From Callipepla californica brunnescens (lineage: Eukaryota > Chordata > Aves > Galliformes > Odontophoridae): a DNA stretch of 64,000 nt. Of the stretch, positions 48,591 to 60,283 are shown one piece after another. A model generated the notes under the pieces. That model worked only from the letters and a program-made list of their open reading frames with translations. It did no database searches and had not been told where the DNA came from. How positions within the stretch are numbered: position 1 is the stretch's first letter; each line of letters opens with the position of its first letter. The stretch spans positions 1,310,335-1,374,334 of the forward strand of contig JALIRH010000042.1 of the NCBI GenBank assembly GCA_023055505.1, given 5' to 3'. The position numbers and the translations under genes were made by a program.

Positions 48591-51500
48591 TTGTATGACT
48601 ATTGGCCTACCTGTGAATGCTTTGTGTGCTGTCACCAGGAGCCTGTCAGCAGCTGTTCTGCTTAAAGTAGCCTTAAAAATAATAATAAAAGAGCCCTAAA
48701 CAAGAGCTGTGATAAGAGCTGCGTGCTCAGCCAGTGCTGGCAAGTGAGCAGTTTCCAGGCTCAACTTCAGGTCCCCACTTGGCAGGGAGGTATTACATCG
48801 TAGACCAGTGTGCTCCTCTCTCATTTCAACTCCTAATGGTGCAAAACCTTTGTTCTTTACTGGCAGTACAGAATCATTTCCAAGTAACAAATTCACACAC
48901 GGTGTCCTCAGTAAGAAAGCTTTTCAGAGGCAACTAAATCCAAACCAGTGCCTGAGCTTCATCAGATACAGTTCATGCTCCAAAGCTGCACAACAAGATT
49001 TAGTTAACCAACTTGTGCTCCAGATACATACTCATTGCCATGGGAGTCAGCAGAAGCACCCATCTAGTTCTGTGGCAAAGGACCCAAATCCTTCTGGGGA
49101 TAACTGAAAGCACAGCACACATCTTCCTGTCCAGTCAGACACTTTGTTCTCGAGTAGAAACGTGTAAATAGTTGATTCCTTCATTATTTCTGTATGATCA
49201 GTGTTCCCTTGTCTCATTTTCTTGAGTAGCCAACTACAGTGGAAGCTTCACGTGGTACAAGCTAAGCTCAGCCAGTGTTAGTGTCTTGCAGAGGCTGAAA
49301 AGGAGCTAATGAAGCACAGCCCCTTAACATCCCTACACTGAGGATTCATGTTTCACTTAATACTGAAAGTGATAGTTTTATAGCAAGACATATATCATGT
49401 GTACTGAGAAGGAACTTGGGTTATCTTAAGCCTCCAAATGCTCTGACTGCATCCAGAGGCTGATTAACAGTGTCAGGTGCTGTTTGTAGGACACAAAGCT
49501 CACAAATCTCTCTGCTTTTGGTGCTCACTGCTGTTCTCCAAAATGCAGACTGCTTCCAATGTGACATTTGTTTCTATTCTGATTTTGGGCAGAACCAGGA
49601 TATCTGCCTTTGAATGCAACACCTGTAGCAGCATTATCTCTATCACAGCTGTGTGTGAGAACTGAAAAGGAAATGGAGTGATGCTTGTACTGTTGCTGAA
49701 GGCAGCTTTCGCTTCCCTTTGGTTTAATGTCTATTAAAGTGGAAATGTATTGGTTTTATCGCCGTGAATTTGAAACAATGTTCTAATAAAAATAACCAGC
49801 AATACACGACTCTCAGAAGCTGTCCTGGTGCCCTCGTGCGTGCTCCCAATGCTTTGCTGTGATTTCCTGGCTGGAACTCAGATCCAGGGCTGTCTGCTCA
49901 TCTATTGTTTGGTTGTGTGAGAAGGCACTGTCACTCGAGCACCTGACCCCAAGGAATTCTTGCCTTGAGGATGGGTTGTTGCTGCACCCAAGGGTCTTAA
50001 AGCTGAAAACAGATTGCTGAAAGGGCAAAAGTGCTTTGAGAAAATGTGAAGGGGCATTTGAAATGATTCAGTGATGCTCCCTGCTGTTGTTTGTTTTTTC
50101 TTTTAGTGTAAAAGTCATTCTGGCTATTTTTTTCTCTGTGCTTTAACCGTGAAGTTAGACTTATATTTTTGCATACCTACTGTCAGATTGAAGGAAGGCA
50201 AGTCTGTCAGATGCAGCCACGAGGAATCATTGCAGTAATTTTGCAGTGTGGTTTATTACTGTAAGGAGGAATAGTTCCTTTTTATTTCTTTCCTATCTGA
50301 AAGTGTTGCTGAATAGCAAAGCCAGCACACATAACTTGTTCAGAACTTGGTGGTCCAAAGCTCTCTTGCATCTTCTTTCTCTGTGTTTTTTGTAGTTGTG
50401 CTGGGGCTTGGGGAATATCATTCTCCAGAAGAGTATTGTGGATCACCTCTCTCGGCCCAGCTGTTGTAGAAGTGGTCTCGTATATATCTAGGCAGAAGTG
50501 GGCATCTGCTTTACTGTGTTTGCACTCTGTATGGTCCTGCACTTGGGACCATGCTGATTTTTCTGTCTGTTCATGTAGTGTCTCCAGCTGCTGTAACTGC
50601 CAACTGCTGAAGTGAACTTTCCATAGTAGTTCCCTGCTTATTTCTATACTCTGAACTACGGAATGGCACCGTGTGCTGCTCCTGGGGAAAGCTCCTGGGA
50701 AGGTCAGTGTGTGGTTTTAAGACCTGATTGGCACCATTCAACACAACAGAGCCTTTCCCAACAATAGTCATTTATTCCTAAGAATAAATATGGTATGTAG
50801 GAATGTACAAGAGGATTTTAAAAGGGCAGGATGTGTGTAGCAGCTTCCATGCCAGTTGCCTCCAACACAAACAGAAGTGATACTTTCAGTTAATTCTAAG
50901 AAAAACAATATTATCATAATGTGTAATTTGTGTTGCTTTGTTTTGTTTTATTTTGTTTTTAACCCTCTTCGGGTGTTGCTGGAAGCAAAAATGAACAGGA
51001 GAATGAATATAAGATCTGTGCCAAGTGCACGGTGGCTCTGAGGGTTATCAGCAGGTTAATTCTTAATGGTCACAGTGGCAATTACTGAGTATAGACGAGG
51101 ATTCAAGCTGAGCATAACAAGCCTGTTTTCACCTTTCTGGCTGCAGGTGTCATGATTTTATGACAGTAGGGGATATCCTGGGTTTGTTACTTGCCAGCTT
51201 AAAGCAAGTATTTCCCTGGATAACTGAAAGCATAAGTGCATCTCTGCAGATGTAGGTGATATCAACAGGGAAATCTGTTCCATTTCATGCTCTTCTTTAA
51301 AAGAGAAGGATACTTTTCATGATTACACATTTGCAGTTACTGAATCACCAAGAGCTCTGGTGAGATAACCCTCTGTGCAAGCCAAAGCAAATGGGAAGCA
51401 GCAATAAAATAAAGCTTTCAACAGTGGTTTAACATGATTAACACTGTATTTAATGGGGCTTTGAAGCTCTCACTGCTGCACGGAGCTGCAACTTCTCAGC

Positions 51501-52476
51501 TCTGAAATCCTTCTTATAATTCCTTGTTGATAAAAATAGCTTTACCGTGTCATTTGTGTATACAGTGGATTTTTTCTCCTGGCTGCATCTGCAAAGACAT
51601 GCTGAATGGTAATCTCGTTCCTCACCCATGGAAGCATGGGACTTTTTAACTTAACTTCTGCCAGCCGTATTCATGCCTTCACTGCAGCCCTGCTGACCTA
51701 TCCACAGTGTGCTGGGATCAGCAGATGTTGTGTCTACTTGAGCAGATGCAGGTCAAACTGTTTTCACCATCCTATTGTAGGTAATAGAGATGAGGGGCAG
51801 AGCTGCAGCCGCCATTGGATTCTGTATGTTCTTTTGCTTTGTATGAGAGTCGCTTGAGGCAGGTGGGAACTAGCTCTCATCCTCAGTGATTGGTGTAGTG
51901 CAATCATAGCTTGCCACTGAGTCATCAGCTCGAAGGGAAAGGAAACTTATTATTTTACATTTATTTTCATATTCCTGGGTCTGCACTTCTCATCTGAGCG
52001 TGTTCAGCACAGAATGGGACTCAGCCCACCCTGGCACTGCAGAAGGCCAGCTGACCCATGTGGGGACAGAGAGCTTTCTTTCCAAGCTTCACTTTCCACT
52101 CCCCTTCCAGAGAAGAGCGTAGCAAGGCTGTTATGTGATGCCACAGGCAAGAGGGGCTTCCTCTGCTCGAGGACAGACAGGACAACAATTGGAGTGAAGG
52201 AGAACAGTGGTGTAGATATGCAACTGTCCATGCTTAGTCCCAGCTGACTGCACAGTACAGCTAGGAAGTTTACCTGAAGTTTATGAGCCCATGTGTATGC
52301 AGTTTGCTCTTCTTCCCTAAAGTAAATTATAGTTGAATACTAAATATAAACCTTCATTCCCGTGATCCTGCTTCTGTGCACGTCAAAATATCCAGTTCAT
52401 TAAAGCAACTCTAGCGATCCCTCTTTGGAATAAAACGTTGTGCACACCAGTTTGCAAACCTCTTATGAAATATGGT
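48591..52476. other. Intergenic DNA between the convergent TSPAN2 and TSHB genes
   Basis: AATAAA at 49785-49790 is a candidate distal poly(A) site for TSPAN2. No CR1 and no supportable exon on either strand. Confidence 0.45.
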
Positions 52477-52482
52477 TTTATT
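52477..52482 (-). terminator. TSHB: TSHB polyadenylation signal AATAAA
   Basis: AATAAA on the minus strand, 52 bases after the TSHB stop, giving a very short 3' UTR as known for mammalian TSHB. Confidence 0.8.
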
Positions 52483-52534
52483 TATGCTTGGCTGTGGGCG
52501 GGGAGGTACATTTCAGCCACGTGCTGTTGGAAGC

Positions 52535-52777
52535 TTACATGTTACAGAGCTTCTGTGGCTTAGTGCAGTAGTTTGTCCTGACCTTCTCGTGAACACAGTC
52601 ACTGTAATCAGTGTTACATTTACCACACTTGCAGCTTATGGCCACAGGGTAGGAATAGTAAGGGATGGTGTGATGAGGACAGCCCGGAATCAGTGCTGTT
52701 TGATACAACATCTCTTTATATGTGCACACGTTTTGGGACAGAGCACTTTTGAGTAGCAGCTTCTTGCCATTGCTGTC
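52535..52777 (-). CDS. TSHB: TSHB terminal coding exon
   Basis: Acceptor ctttgcag before 52777. It encodes 80 residues from DSNGKKLLL to KLCNM and the TAA stop at 52535-52537, including the seat-belt loop CNTDYSDC. Confidence 0.97.
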   Translation of the reverse strand, partial: DSNGKKLLLKSALSQNVCTYKEMLYQTALIPGCPHHTIPYYSYPVAISCKCGKCNTDYSDCVHEKVRTNYCTKPQKLCNM

Positions 52778-54404
52778 CTGCAAAGAGAAGAGAAATGTGT
52801 TGTTTCACTGAAGCCTGCATGGACGTCAGGTGTCTCCTTTTGATGTTTTCTCAAATGTGCAGCAAGCAAAACCATTTCATGCTTACATTGGCTCTGAAAT
52901 TTTCGGTGTACGTCTGTTCAGATCTGTCACTTTGAACTGTGTGACTGGAGCTCTGCACCTCCAGAGCTCACCTTGATGTGGTTTTGACCAGCCCCTGCTT
53001 GGCTCAAACTGCTCACAGCATTTTGCATATTCACTACCTGCTGAGCATTGTGGAAATTAAAATGGAGTGTTGAATAGTGAAGCTCAAACATGGTGTTTGC
53101 CTTGCCCACGTGTGGGATATTCTGCACAGCTGGCTGTCACAGCAGTATTTCATTGCCTTTTCTCCTGACGGGCTGGGCTGGCAGTTACTCAAGTAATTCT
53201 CATTGAGAATGACTAAAAGTAATTCATTTCTCACCTGTACCACCCTGACCCCGTAAACTGACCACAGGAGCTCTGCAGCAACAGCAGCAGTAAGCTGACA
53301 GTTGATCAAACAGCTGTCAGCATCAGAAATTGGGAAAAAATGTAGAAAACTGTAACAGAAAGCTGGAAGCCAGAAGAGAAACTTCTGCTGGGACAGAAAC
53401 CAGCAGCAATGCCGAGGGACATTACTGGATGGAGACTGGAGCAGAGTGCCGAGTCATCAGTAAGTACTCTGTGTCTGAAACGCGGTGGCTGACAGAGCAG
53501 TGCTCACACGCAGAGCACGAGCTGTGAGAGGAGCTGCAAAAGGAGTAAATGTTATCAACTCATCATCTCCACGCTAATAACCCTGTGCTGATTTTAGCAC
53601 ATCTTGAAATGCTGAGGAAACCTCAAAACATGAAGGAAAACACGAGAGTGATGGCAGTGTTCAAATGGAGGATGCTGACCCAGGTAATGCCTGACAGCTC
53701 TCCCTGGTAAATCAGGTAGAAGAACAGAAAGTCGATACAGGATTTGAGCACTGAAGAATTAGAGGATGGGAACATAATTAATGCCAGTTGAGATGGCGTT
53801 ACATAAATAGGTCATGTCACACAAACCTGATTTCGTTCTTGGCAGCGATTACAAATGTGGTTGTTAAGGTAACTGCATGGACACGAGGTCCTCAGTTCCA
53901 TCTGCCCAGAGCCCGCTGTCACCAGGAGCTGGAGCTGCTGGGCAGAGTGCTGAACGCTGGCAGCTCTCCTCAGTTTCTGTAGTGTGTTCATTCACTGTAA
54001 CTTTTCTTACTCGGCCTCTGAGTGCACAGTGTTATAATCTCCACAGAGCTCAAGAGCCTTGGCATTTCTCACCCCTGCTTTCCCAGTAAGCTAAGTAGGA
54101 ATCACGCCAATAATGTGACTTTTCTATGTCAGACTCTATTAGCCCGAGTAAACTTCATACATCTTTCCAGCAAGAATAGGAACTTCTTTTTTTTAGATGG
54201 CTGTTATATGGAAATCACCTAAAAGAGAGCAATGTCCTGTACCCGTGTCATGCAAAATCCAGCGCAGATGGTGGTGTTGATGGCCAGGCAGTACGCGCAC
54301 TCCCGTTTCTCCACGTGGATTGTGTACTCTGAAGGAGCGCACACTGACGCTGCTTGACCAAAAGTCAGGCCAAAGAGGAGAGACATCACAAGGAAGGGAC
54401 TCAT
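52535..54404 (-). CDS. TSHB: Thyrotropin beta subunit, two coding exons, 134 aa
   Basis: Coding order on the minus strand is 54404-54243, then 52777-52535. TSH-beta pairs with the common glycoprotein alpha chain to form pituitary thyrotropin, which drives thyroid hormone synthesis. Visible: a 20-residue signal peptide, a sequon at N43 (INTT), CAGFC at 47-51 where mammals have CAGYC, and the CKCGKC knot motif (103-108). The seat-belt region runs from C108 to C125. The 54/80 exon split matches the mammalian gene. The ATG at 54404 lies one base after the acceptor ctatctag, as in mammals. The protein is 4 residues shorter than human and ends KLCNM, giving 13 cysteines instead of 12. The untranslated first exon lies near 55.3 kb, but its donor could not be fixed. 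Confidence 0.97.
52778..54242 (-). other. TSHB: TSHB intron between the coding exons
   Basis: 1465 bases, 608 of which are copy 1 of the direct repeat described separately. The rest is unremarkable. Confidence 0.85.
53307..53914 (+). repeat. Direct repeat copy 1, in the TSHB intron
   Basis: It is nearly identical to 56765-57352, from caaacagctgtcagcatcag to ctgcccagagccc. Differences seen by eye: roughly 30 extra bases here near 53438-53472 and about ten single-base changes, i.e. about 98% identity outside the indels. The sequence has no recognisable coding capacity: its longest plus frame lacks an ATG near its start. The family is unknown. Confidence 0.97.
54243..54404 (-). CDS. TSHB: TSHB first coding exon
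   Basis: 162 bases, 54 residues: signal peptide and the first five cysteines. Donor CGG/GTACAG lies at 54242. Phase 0, as in mammalian TSHB. Confidence 0.97.
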
Positions 54405-55329
54405 GCTAGATAGGAGGGGGAAAAAACAGAAAAAAAACACAGATGTGTCCTCCTGTCCTTTCCTCAGAATCAAGAACAGTTCTGACAGACACAGGGTAGA
54501 AGTATTGTCAACTTTTTCAGGCATGGCTTCACAAATTCTTTCTCATCTCAGAAATATAACTGGAACAGTACCGACCACTGAACAGAACAAGGACAAACAA
54601 CTCAAAAAGAACATACACTGTATTCATCTGTTTCCCACTGAATTCTGTTATGTAGAACTTTTCACTAATTGAGTGATAGAGCGCTGATGCAGAGAAATAA
54701 CAGTAGGTTTTCCTGTCCTTTCCTGATAAAGGATTTGAAAGTGTGACATATATGAGACAGCACGAGCTCTAGAATGAACCCAAGTTGCTAAAATAGTCTC
54801 ACTAGTTTAAAATAGTTTTCTAAAGAAAGCATCTTACCAGTGCTCAAGAGAGAGTAAGAAATAGTTGTGCATATCAGGCATACCCCTGTAATCTTTACGT
54901 TCAAGCTGGCTTAAAGGCATGATGAAATGGGAACACTGCCAAGAATTAAATAACAGATTCAAGCAAATCGCAATAATGAACATCAGCAAAGAGTTCAAAT
55001 CAACGAATCCACACTTAATCCATCTGTTGCACTGACCCCGTTTCCCAGGCCTGCTCAGGAGCCCCTAAAACAAAGCTTTGCTGAGCTGCAGGACAAGTTC
55101 AGGGTGCACTCTCTATCCTCCAAACTATGAATTCTACACGACAGTATCTACAGATATCTGGACATCACCCTCTAGTCTCTTTAGCTGTCATTTTCCTCTA
55201 ACAAAAGCCATTCATTACACAGTCCAGTTTCCCCTGTGGCTGCAATAGTACAAGTCTGGAAAGACCAACCTCTTGTCTGCTGAATTCTTCCCTATTACAG
55301 GAGCCTGATTCTGCCTTGAGCTGGGAGAG
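54405..55329 (-). other. TSHB: TSHB 5' leader and first intron
   Basis: One untranslated exon base (54405) precedes the ATG, after a strong polypyrimidine tract (54407-54440 on the minus strand). The rest is probably intron 1. The end of the untranslated exon 1 was not resolved. Confidence 0.65.
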
Positions 55330-55460
55330 GCAGTGATCTGGCACAAACTCTGCGTGCTTTATACACTCCAGGCTAATTCCAGGCTGATCTTACTGTTTAT
55401 ATAATTGCATCTGAATTGCTGCTTTCTTATCGCAGAGCCATCTATTGAAAATTCATACTA
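55330..55460 (-). promoter_or_regulatory. TSHB: TSHB pituitary promoter: Pit-1/GATA element and two TATA boxes
   Basis: On the minus strand, ATGAATTTTCAATAGA (55456-55441) followed by GATAAG (55431-55426) resembles the Pit-1/GATA-2 composite site that drives TSHB in thyrotropes. Downstream lie two TATA motifs 40 bases apart, TATATAA (55403-55397) and TATAAAG (55363-55357). The second would place initiation near 55330 and the composite site at about -125 to -95, as reported for mammals. Motifs are seen directly; function is inferred from family knowledge. Confidence 0.8.
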
Positions 55461-56764
55461 AACCACAAAGCAAATGTGACAGGAACAAACGTGTCCATAA
55501 TATCCTAACCTGGAAACTGGAGCTGGAAATCTAATTATGTTAACAGTCAGTCTTTCTCTTGGGCTTTTAAACTAACCACTGCTTTTAAAAAGTTGGTATT
55601 GATTAATTTGCTTCGTAGGACAGCAGCGTGGTGACAGCCAGGCAAGCGTGGAGGTGGAGTCATCCAGGATGACATCTAATTCTGCCCTTCTGTTTTTTAG
55701 AGAGTTGAAGTCTGGTTCATTCAGTATGTGTGTTAACAGGCAGGCACGAATGAGAAATGCAGTGCTATATCCATAAAATAAATCACAAATCAAAGCAACG
55801 TTTTGCTTCTCAGTGGGGTCAGCTAAAGCCTCATTTATTTAAGCCCCCCACAATAAAAAGAAAAAAAGCACATTACTGAACCTACTGAATAAAACCTGAT
55901 GTAATAATTCACTGAAAAGCTCATTGATGGGGTTTCGCTTGGAGATAACCACTAAAAAGTAGCACAGTGAGAAGCAAAATGTTGTAGCAATATCATTGAA
56001 ACTGAAGTATCTGATGATGGGGGAAAGGTTCCTGGTTATGGTTTTGAGAAAGACCAAAGAGGAGCAAAGTGAGGAAGGGATGGAGCTGGTACGCACGTCT
56101 TGCTCTGAGTGAGCACAGAGCTGCTGCAGCCTATGGTAGCAGTGGTTCAGACTGCTGCATGCACTTGGTGTCCTAAGCTAATTTTCTAAGGGATTGTTTC
56201 TATAATGTAATTAAGTTCTTGCTCACTTGGGATTAGCCAAATATTTTCTGTTTCAATGGAGTCTTTAATTTTGGGTTAACTTCTACCATAACTTTGCAGC
56301 AATTAAGAACCTTGTAGACGTGAGCATGTAGGTTTGGTTGTATAAAGCTTCAATCACAGGAACAGATTTCACAGTGATTTAAAAGCACAGCTTTAGGTAG
56401 ATGGAGCTATTCTGTACACACTGATCCTCACAGAAAGCATCACACATCGAGGTGTAAAGTGCCTTCAAGGTATCCTAACAACACCGCATGCAGGAAGAGG
56501 GCAACAGAAGGAAAAGAGCATGAAGATGTGTATTCCTTACTGCTTTAAAGTGATGGAATTTCCAGCTCAAGAAAAATGAGTGCAACTGACTGGGAGGGGG
56601 ATTCAGACTGGGGAATTGAATTTGCTTTAAGAATATTTAGTGAGATGTTCTCCTCTGGAAACGTAGATAGCCAGGAGAAGAAGAAAAGATACCTTGCAAG
56701 TACATCTTGGTGGAGATAAGAAAGATAATACAGCAGCAAAAATGATAACAACGAAAGGGGAAAA
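55461..56764. other. Upstream flank of TSHB
   Basis: No exon or CR1 recognised. Distal pituitary control elements could lie here, but none can be identified by eye. Confidence 0.45.
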
Positions 56765-57352
56765 CAAACAGCTGTCAGCATCAGAAATTGGGAAAAAATG
56801 TAGAAAACTGTAACAGAAAGCTGGAAGCCAGAAGAGAAACTTCTGCTGGGACAGAGACCAGCAGCAATGCTGAGGGACATTACTGGATGGAGACGAGTAC
56901 GTCTGAAACGCGGTGGCTGACAGAGCAGTGCTCACACGCAGAGCACGAGCTGTCAGAGGAGCTGCAAAAGGAGTAAATGTTATCAACTCATCATCTCCAC
57001 GCTAATAACCCTGTGCTGCCCTGTGCTGATTTTAGCACGTCTTGAAATGCTGAGGAAACCTCAAAAGATGAAGGAAAACACGAGAGTGATGGCAGTGTTC
57101 AAAGGGAGGATGGTGACCCAGGTAATGCCTGACAGCTCTCCCTGGTAAATCAGGTAGAAGAACAGAAAGTCGATACAGGATTTGAGCACTGAAGAATCAG
57201 AGGATGGGAACATAATTAATGCCAGTTGAGATGGCGTTACATAAATAGGTCATGTCACACAAACCTGATTTCATTCTTGGCAGCGATTACAAATGTGGTT
57301 GTTAAGGTAACTGCATGGACACGAGGTCCTCAGTTCCATCTGCCCAGAGCCC
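56765..57352 (+). repeat. Direct repeat copy 2, upstream of the TSHB promoter
   Basis: Same orientation as copy 1 and 3.46 kb away. It lacks the ~30 bases of copy 1 and carries a 10-base tandem duplication (ccctgtgctg, about 57010-57029). It lies about 1.4 kb upstream of the TSHB start region, so the pair brackets the TSHB promoter, leader exon and first coding exon. Confidence 0.97.
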
Positions 57353-60139
57353 CGTTCATGGGGATATCTAAGTATTAAGAATGGGCACTGTTTTGTTTAG
57401 AGCACAGTGAATTACTCTGGGTGCACTAATGGGAGTGCTGCTCCGTGCACTCACGTTGGCACTGTACTAACGTGGATACAGAGAACCTCTCTCCCAGTGC
57501 CTCTCCCAAGGCACGCACTCAGTACGTGTCAGAGGTGTGCTGTCACCCTCAGAGGGACAGACAAGGTCTCATTTCTCCAGCAATTGACACATAACGCTAA
57601 GCTGGTAAGAAAACCTTTCCCATAGTGCTCTGGTTGACCACAGGCTCCTCTCACTAGTGAGCTCTCTACACTGGGGATGAGATCCCAGTGCTTTCTGGGA
57701 ACTGCAGGACAGCAAAGCGCTGTGTGATGACCTGTGAGCACATAAAGCTTCCTTCCTACAGGCTGCTAAAATTCACCATTCAGTACTGATGCTTATGGAT
57801 CCATTTCTTTGGTTGCCCCCCTGCTGACCTGCAGACTATTCAGAGATGCAAAGTTTTAATGTGCTTTTACAGCCCTCAGCTCTGTAGCTGTGTTCTGGAA
57901 CAGCCACTTTAAATTATTTATCTTTAACCTTTCTCTTAACTAAACCCTCCCGTTCAGTCGCATACACTTATTTTACACTTTCATTAAGTGAAAGACAGTC
58001 TGCTTATGTTCTGTAGGAAGTGCTGTGAGTGATCTCTGTAAATGGAACTGAGGAAGCGTAAAGTTCTTGGGTTTGTTACCTGGAGATGTCTGCGGTGAGC
58101 TGGAGAGACTCAGCTCATGGTGTGTAAGATCAGAACAGGATTCTCTATCAGTATCCAATGCCCAAAGTAAAAGTAAGAGCTAGGAAGGTAAGCTGCCATG
58201 AATCATTCCTAGTCCTGTTAGCAGCACAACATGAGAGCGGGTTAGAGCATATAGAGCAGAATCAGCTCATGTTAATTCCACTGCAGACAGGCACATAGTA
58301 CTGCGGACATTAAAACTGAAACGTCCATCTTTCCACACAGCAGAAAATCAGAAGCTATGCTGATTTCAAACACACAGAGCAACAAAAGATGAAACCAATC
58401 CGATTTTTGGAAGATTACTATTCTGGTATTATTTCCAACCCCATCCTATTGCAGGCCTCCTTAACATGCTGCTGTTGTGGGGTTTTTTTTGCCATCAGGT
58501 TTTGCATTTAAACAGGCTGTGGCTGTTGCATTTTCAAAGCTGATCTGTCTATTGCCAGTCTCTCTGAGCCAGCTTGAAATACAGCTCTTATCTTTCAAAT
58601 TAGTAAATTCACAGATGACCGTTCTTTCCTTTCTCTCCTAGGATTAGCTGCAGCATTTCCTGTCAAGCACAGATTAAAAGGGCATCTCTCTTCTTTGCAT
58701 GTGATATGACAACAATTTCCTCTTATGGTCTTAAAATGCTTCGTAGTCCTACTGGTTGTTGTGGCTTGTGTGATAGACTGCTTTGGTTATGTTTCACTGG
58801 GGAGTGCTGGATATGTCAGTTGCTGTTATTCTGAGATAAACAGTATGTGCAGACAGGACAAAACTAAAGAACAACAGCAGCACAGACAGCTGTCAGTTTC
58901 TCCTGGCTGCAGTGCCCTCCTGGTTTGAGTGGCAATATGAGGGGCAGGCAGTAGGTAACCCAGATCCTTGTATGGAGACTTGATGCTGTGCCAGAACACT
59001 TTGTTTTCTTTTTTCCAGATTAAAATTTAAGTTACATATGCTCAGTGTGAACACTGGTTTAAGTTTCTGTCCCTCTTAACAAAATTAAATCCTTCAGTAG
59101 GTAAGGACGGAAACGGCTCTAAAAAGTCAGTGATGACATTAATACTGAGATCTGCACTGTGTTTTTGCTCTTAGAGTCCTTTAATATCTTTATAATCCTT
59201 TTGGTTTAGAAATTCAGTTGTCAAAAGGAGTGAGAGATTTGTTTGGATTCTCTGCATTCTCTTTTGCACTCTCTGCACTTTCAGCTGCACAGAAGGAATG
59301 AGATACAAGTTTTGTTACCCACCCCAGAAAGTTTTGTTAATGTTTTTAAGATGTCTTGTTATTCTTAGGCTCTGAAGCAGGTTTGGGTTTTTTTATAGTT
59401 ATGAAACCAAGATTAATTAGGGATTAATGAAGAAACAGATATTATTGTACGGCTAACTAGCAGAAGCTGTTAGTGCTTAGGAAAGATGCCTGGTGATTTA
59501 TATCTGTGCTCCAATAAATAAAGCAGCATCACACTGTGATTTCAAGATTAACAATTTAATGACATCTTAACACGGTGCTTACAATCTTAAAATACGTGCA
59601 CATATTTCTAATGATGCAGAGATCATTGTAAACTGACCTAATTCTATTGAAAACAGAATTCTGAAGTTTCAGAACTATTCTAACATACAAAGTTGTTGCT
59701 ACAGGCAACAAAACACTCTCAAAGAAGAAAATGCAAGACAACATAGGATGAGAATGCTGCACATCAGCAGCTGCAGCATTTCATTTACTAAATAATGCAA
59801 TTTTGTGAATCGTGTTCTAAGAAAGTGCGAGCAAATTTAGAAGAACATAACTGAAATTCTTAAAAAATTGGCATTTCTACTAGCAGATAAAATTTTTTTT
59901 CTCTTTTTTTTTTCTTTTGGAAACAGCTTTCTTTGGAATTATTCTCATTTCAATACTAAAATGTCTCCAGACTTTTTATAGCACGAATAAAACACTGAAA
60001 ATGTTCTGCAGATTGTAGTTATATGAGGACTATGTGAATTAAACATATCGAATATGGCAGAAAAATGCAACAGTGTACCAATGCTCAAAGAGTACTGCAG
60101 TTGTACTAATCAAACAGCATAAGGGTACTGCTCACTTTT
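57353..60139. other. Region between SYCP1 and TSHB
   Basis: It includes the SYCP1 3' UTR next to 60139. A minus-strand ATTAAA at 59555-59560 is a candidate SYCP1 poly(A) signal. The rest shows no supportable gene or known repeat. Confidence 0.5.
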
Positions 60140-60283
60140 TTAAGTAAAGAGTTTTTCAGCTTCTTTGATTTTTCTCTTCCTGTCCATTTTGGAAACTGCA
60201 GTCCATCCGGTCTCTCTCACTTTTCTCATAGTTGTAAGCATTAGTGCAGAGCCTGGAGCTTTCAGGTTTGATGTAGTTGGTTT
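60140..60283 (-). CDS. SYCP1: SYCP1 terminal coding exon
   Basis: Acceptor atttcttag. 47 residues ending RKIKEAEKLFT and a TAA stop at 60140-60142. The basic tail corresponds to the DNA-binding end of the filament protein. Confidence 0.95.
   Translation of the reverse strand, partial: KPTTSNLKAPGSALMLTTMRKVRETGWTAVSKMDRKRKIKEAEKLFT

Noticed and set aside
53330..53527. Open frame inside the TSHB-flanking repeat (also at 56788-56976)
   Set aside because: It starts at TTG, not ATG. It is retained in copy 2 only with an internal deletion, and shows no recognisable protein family.
53307..57352. The direct repeats read as LTRs of an endogenous retrovirus
   Set aside because: The DNA between them is TSHB sequence, not gag-pol-env. 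No TG...CA ends, primer-binding site or target duplication is seen.
58425..58455. Possible CR1 end (tttccaaccccatcct)
   Set aside because: No other CR1 3' sequence flanks it and the octamer is absent.
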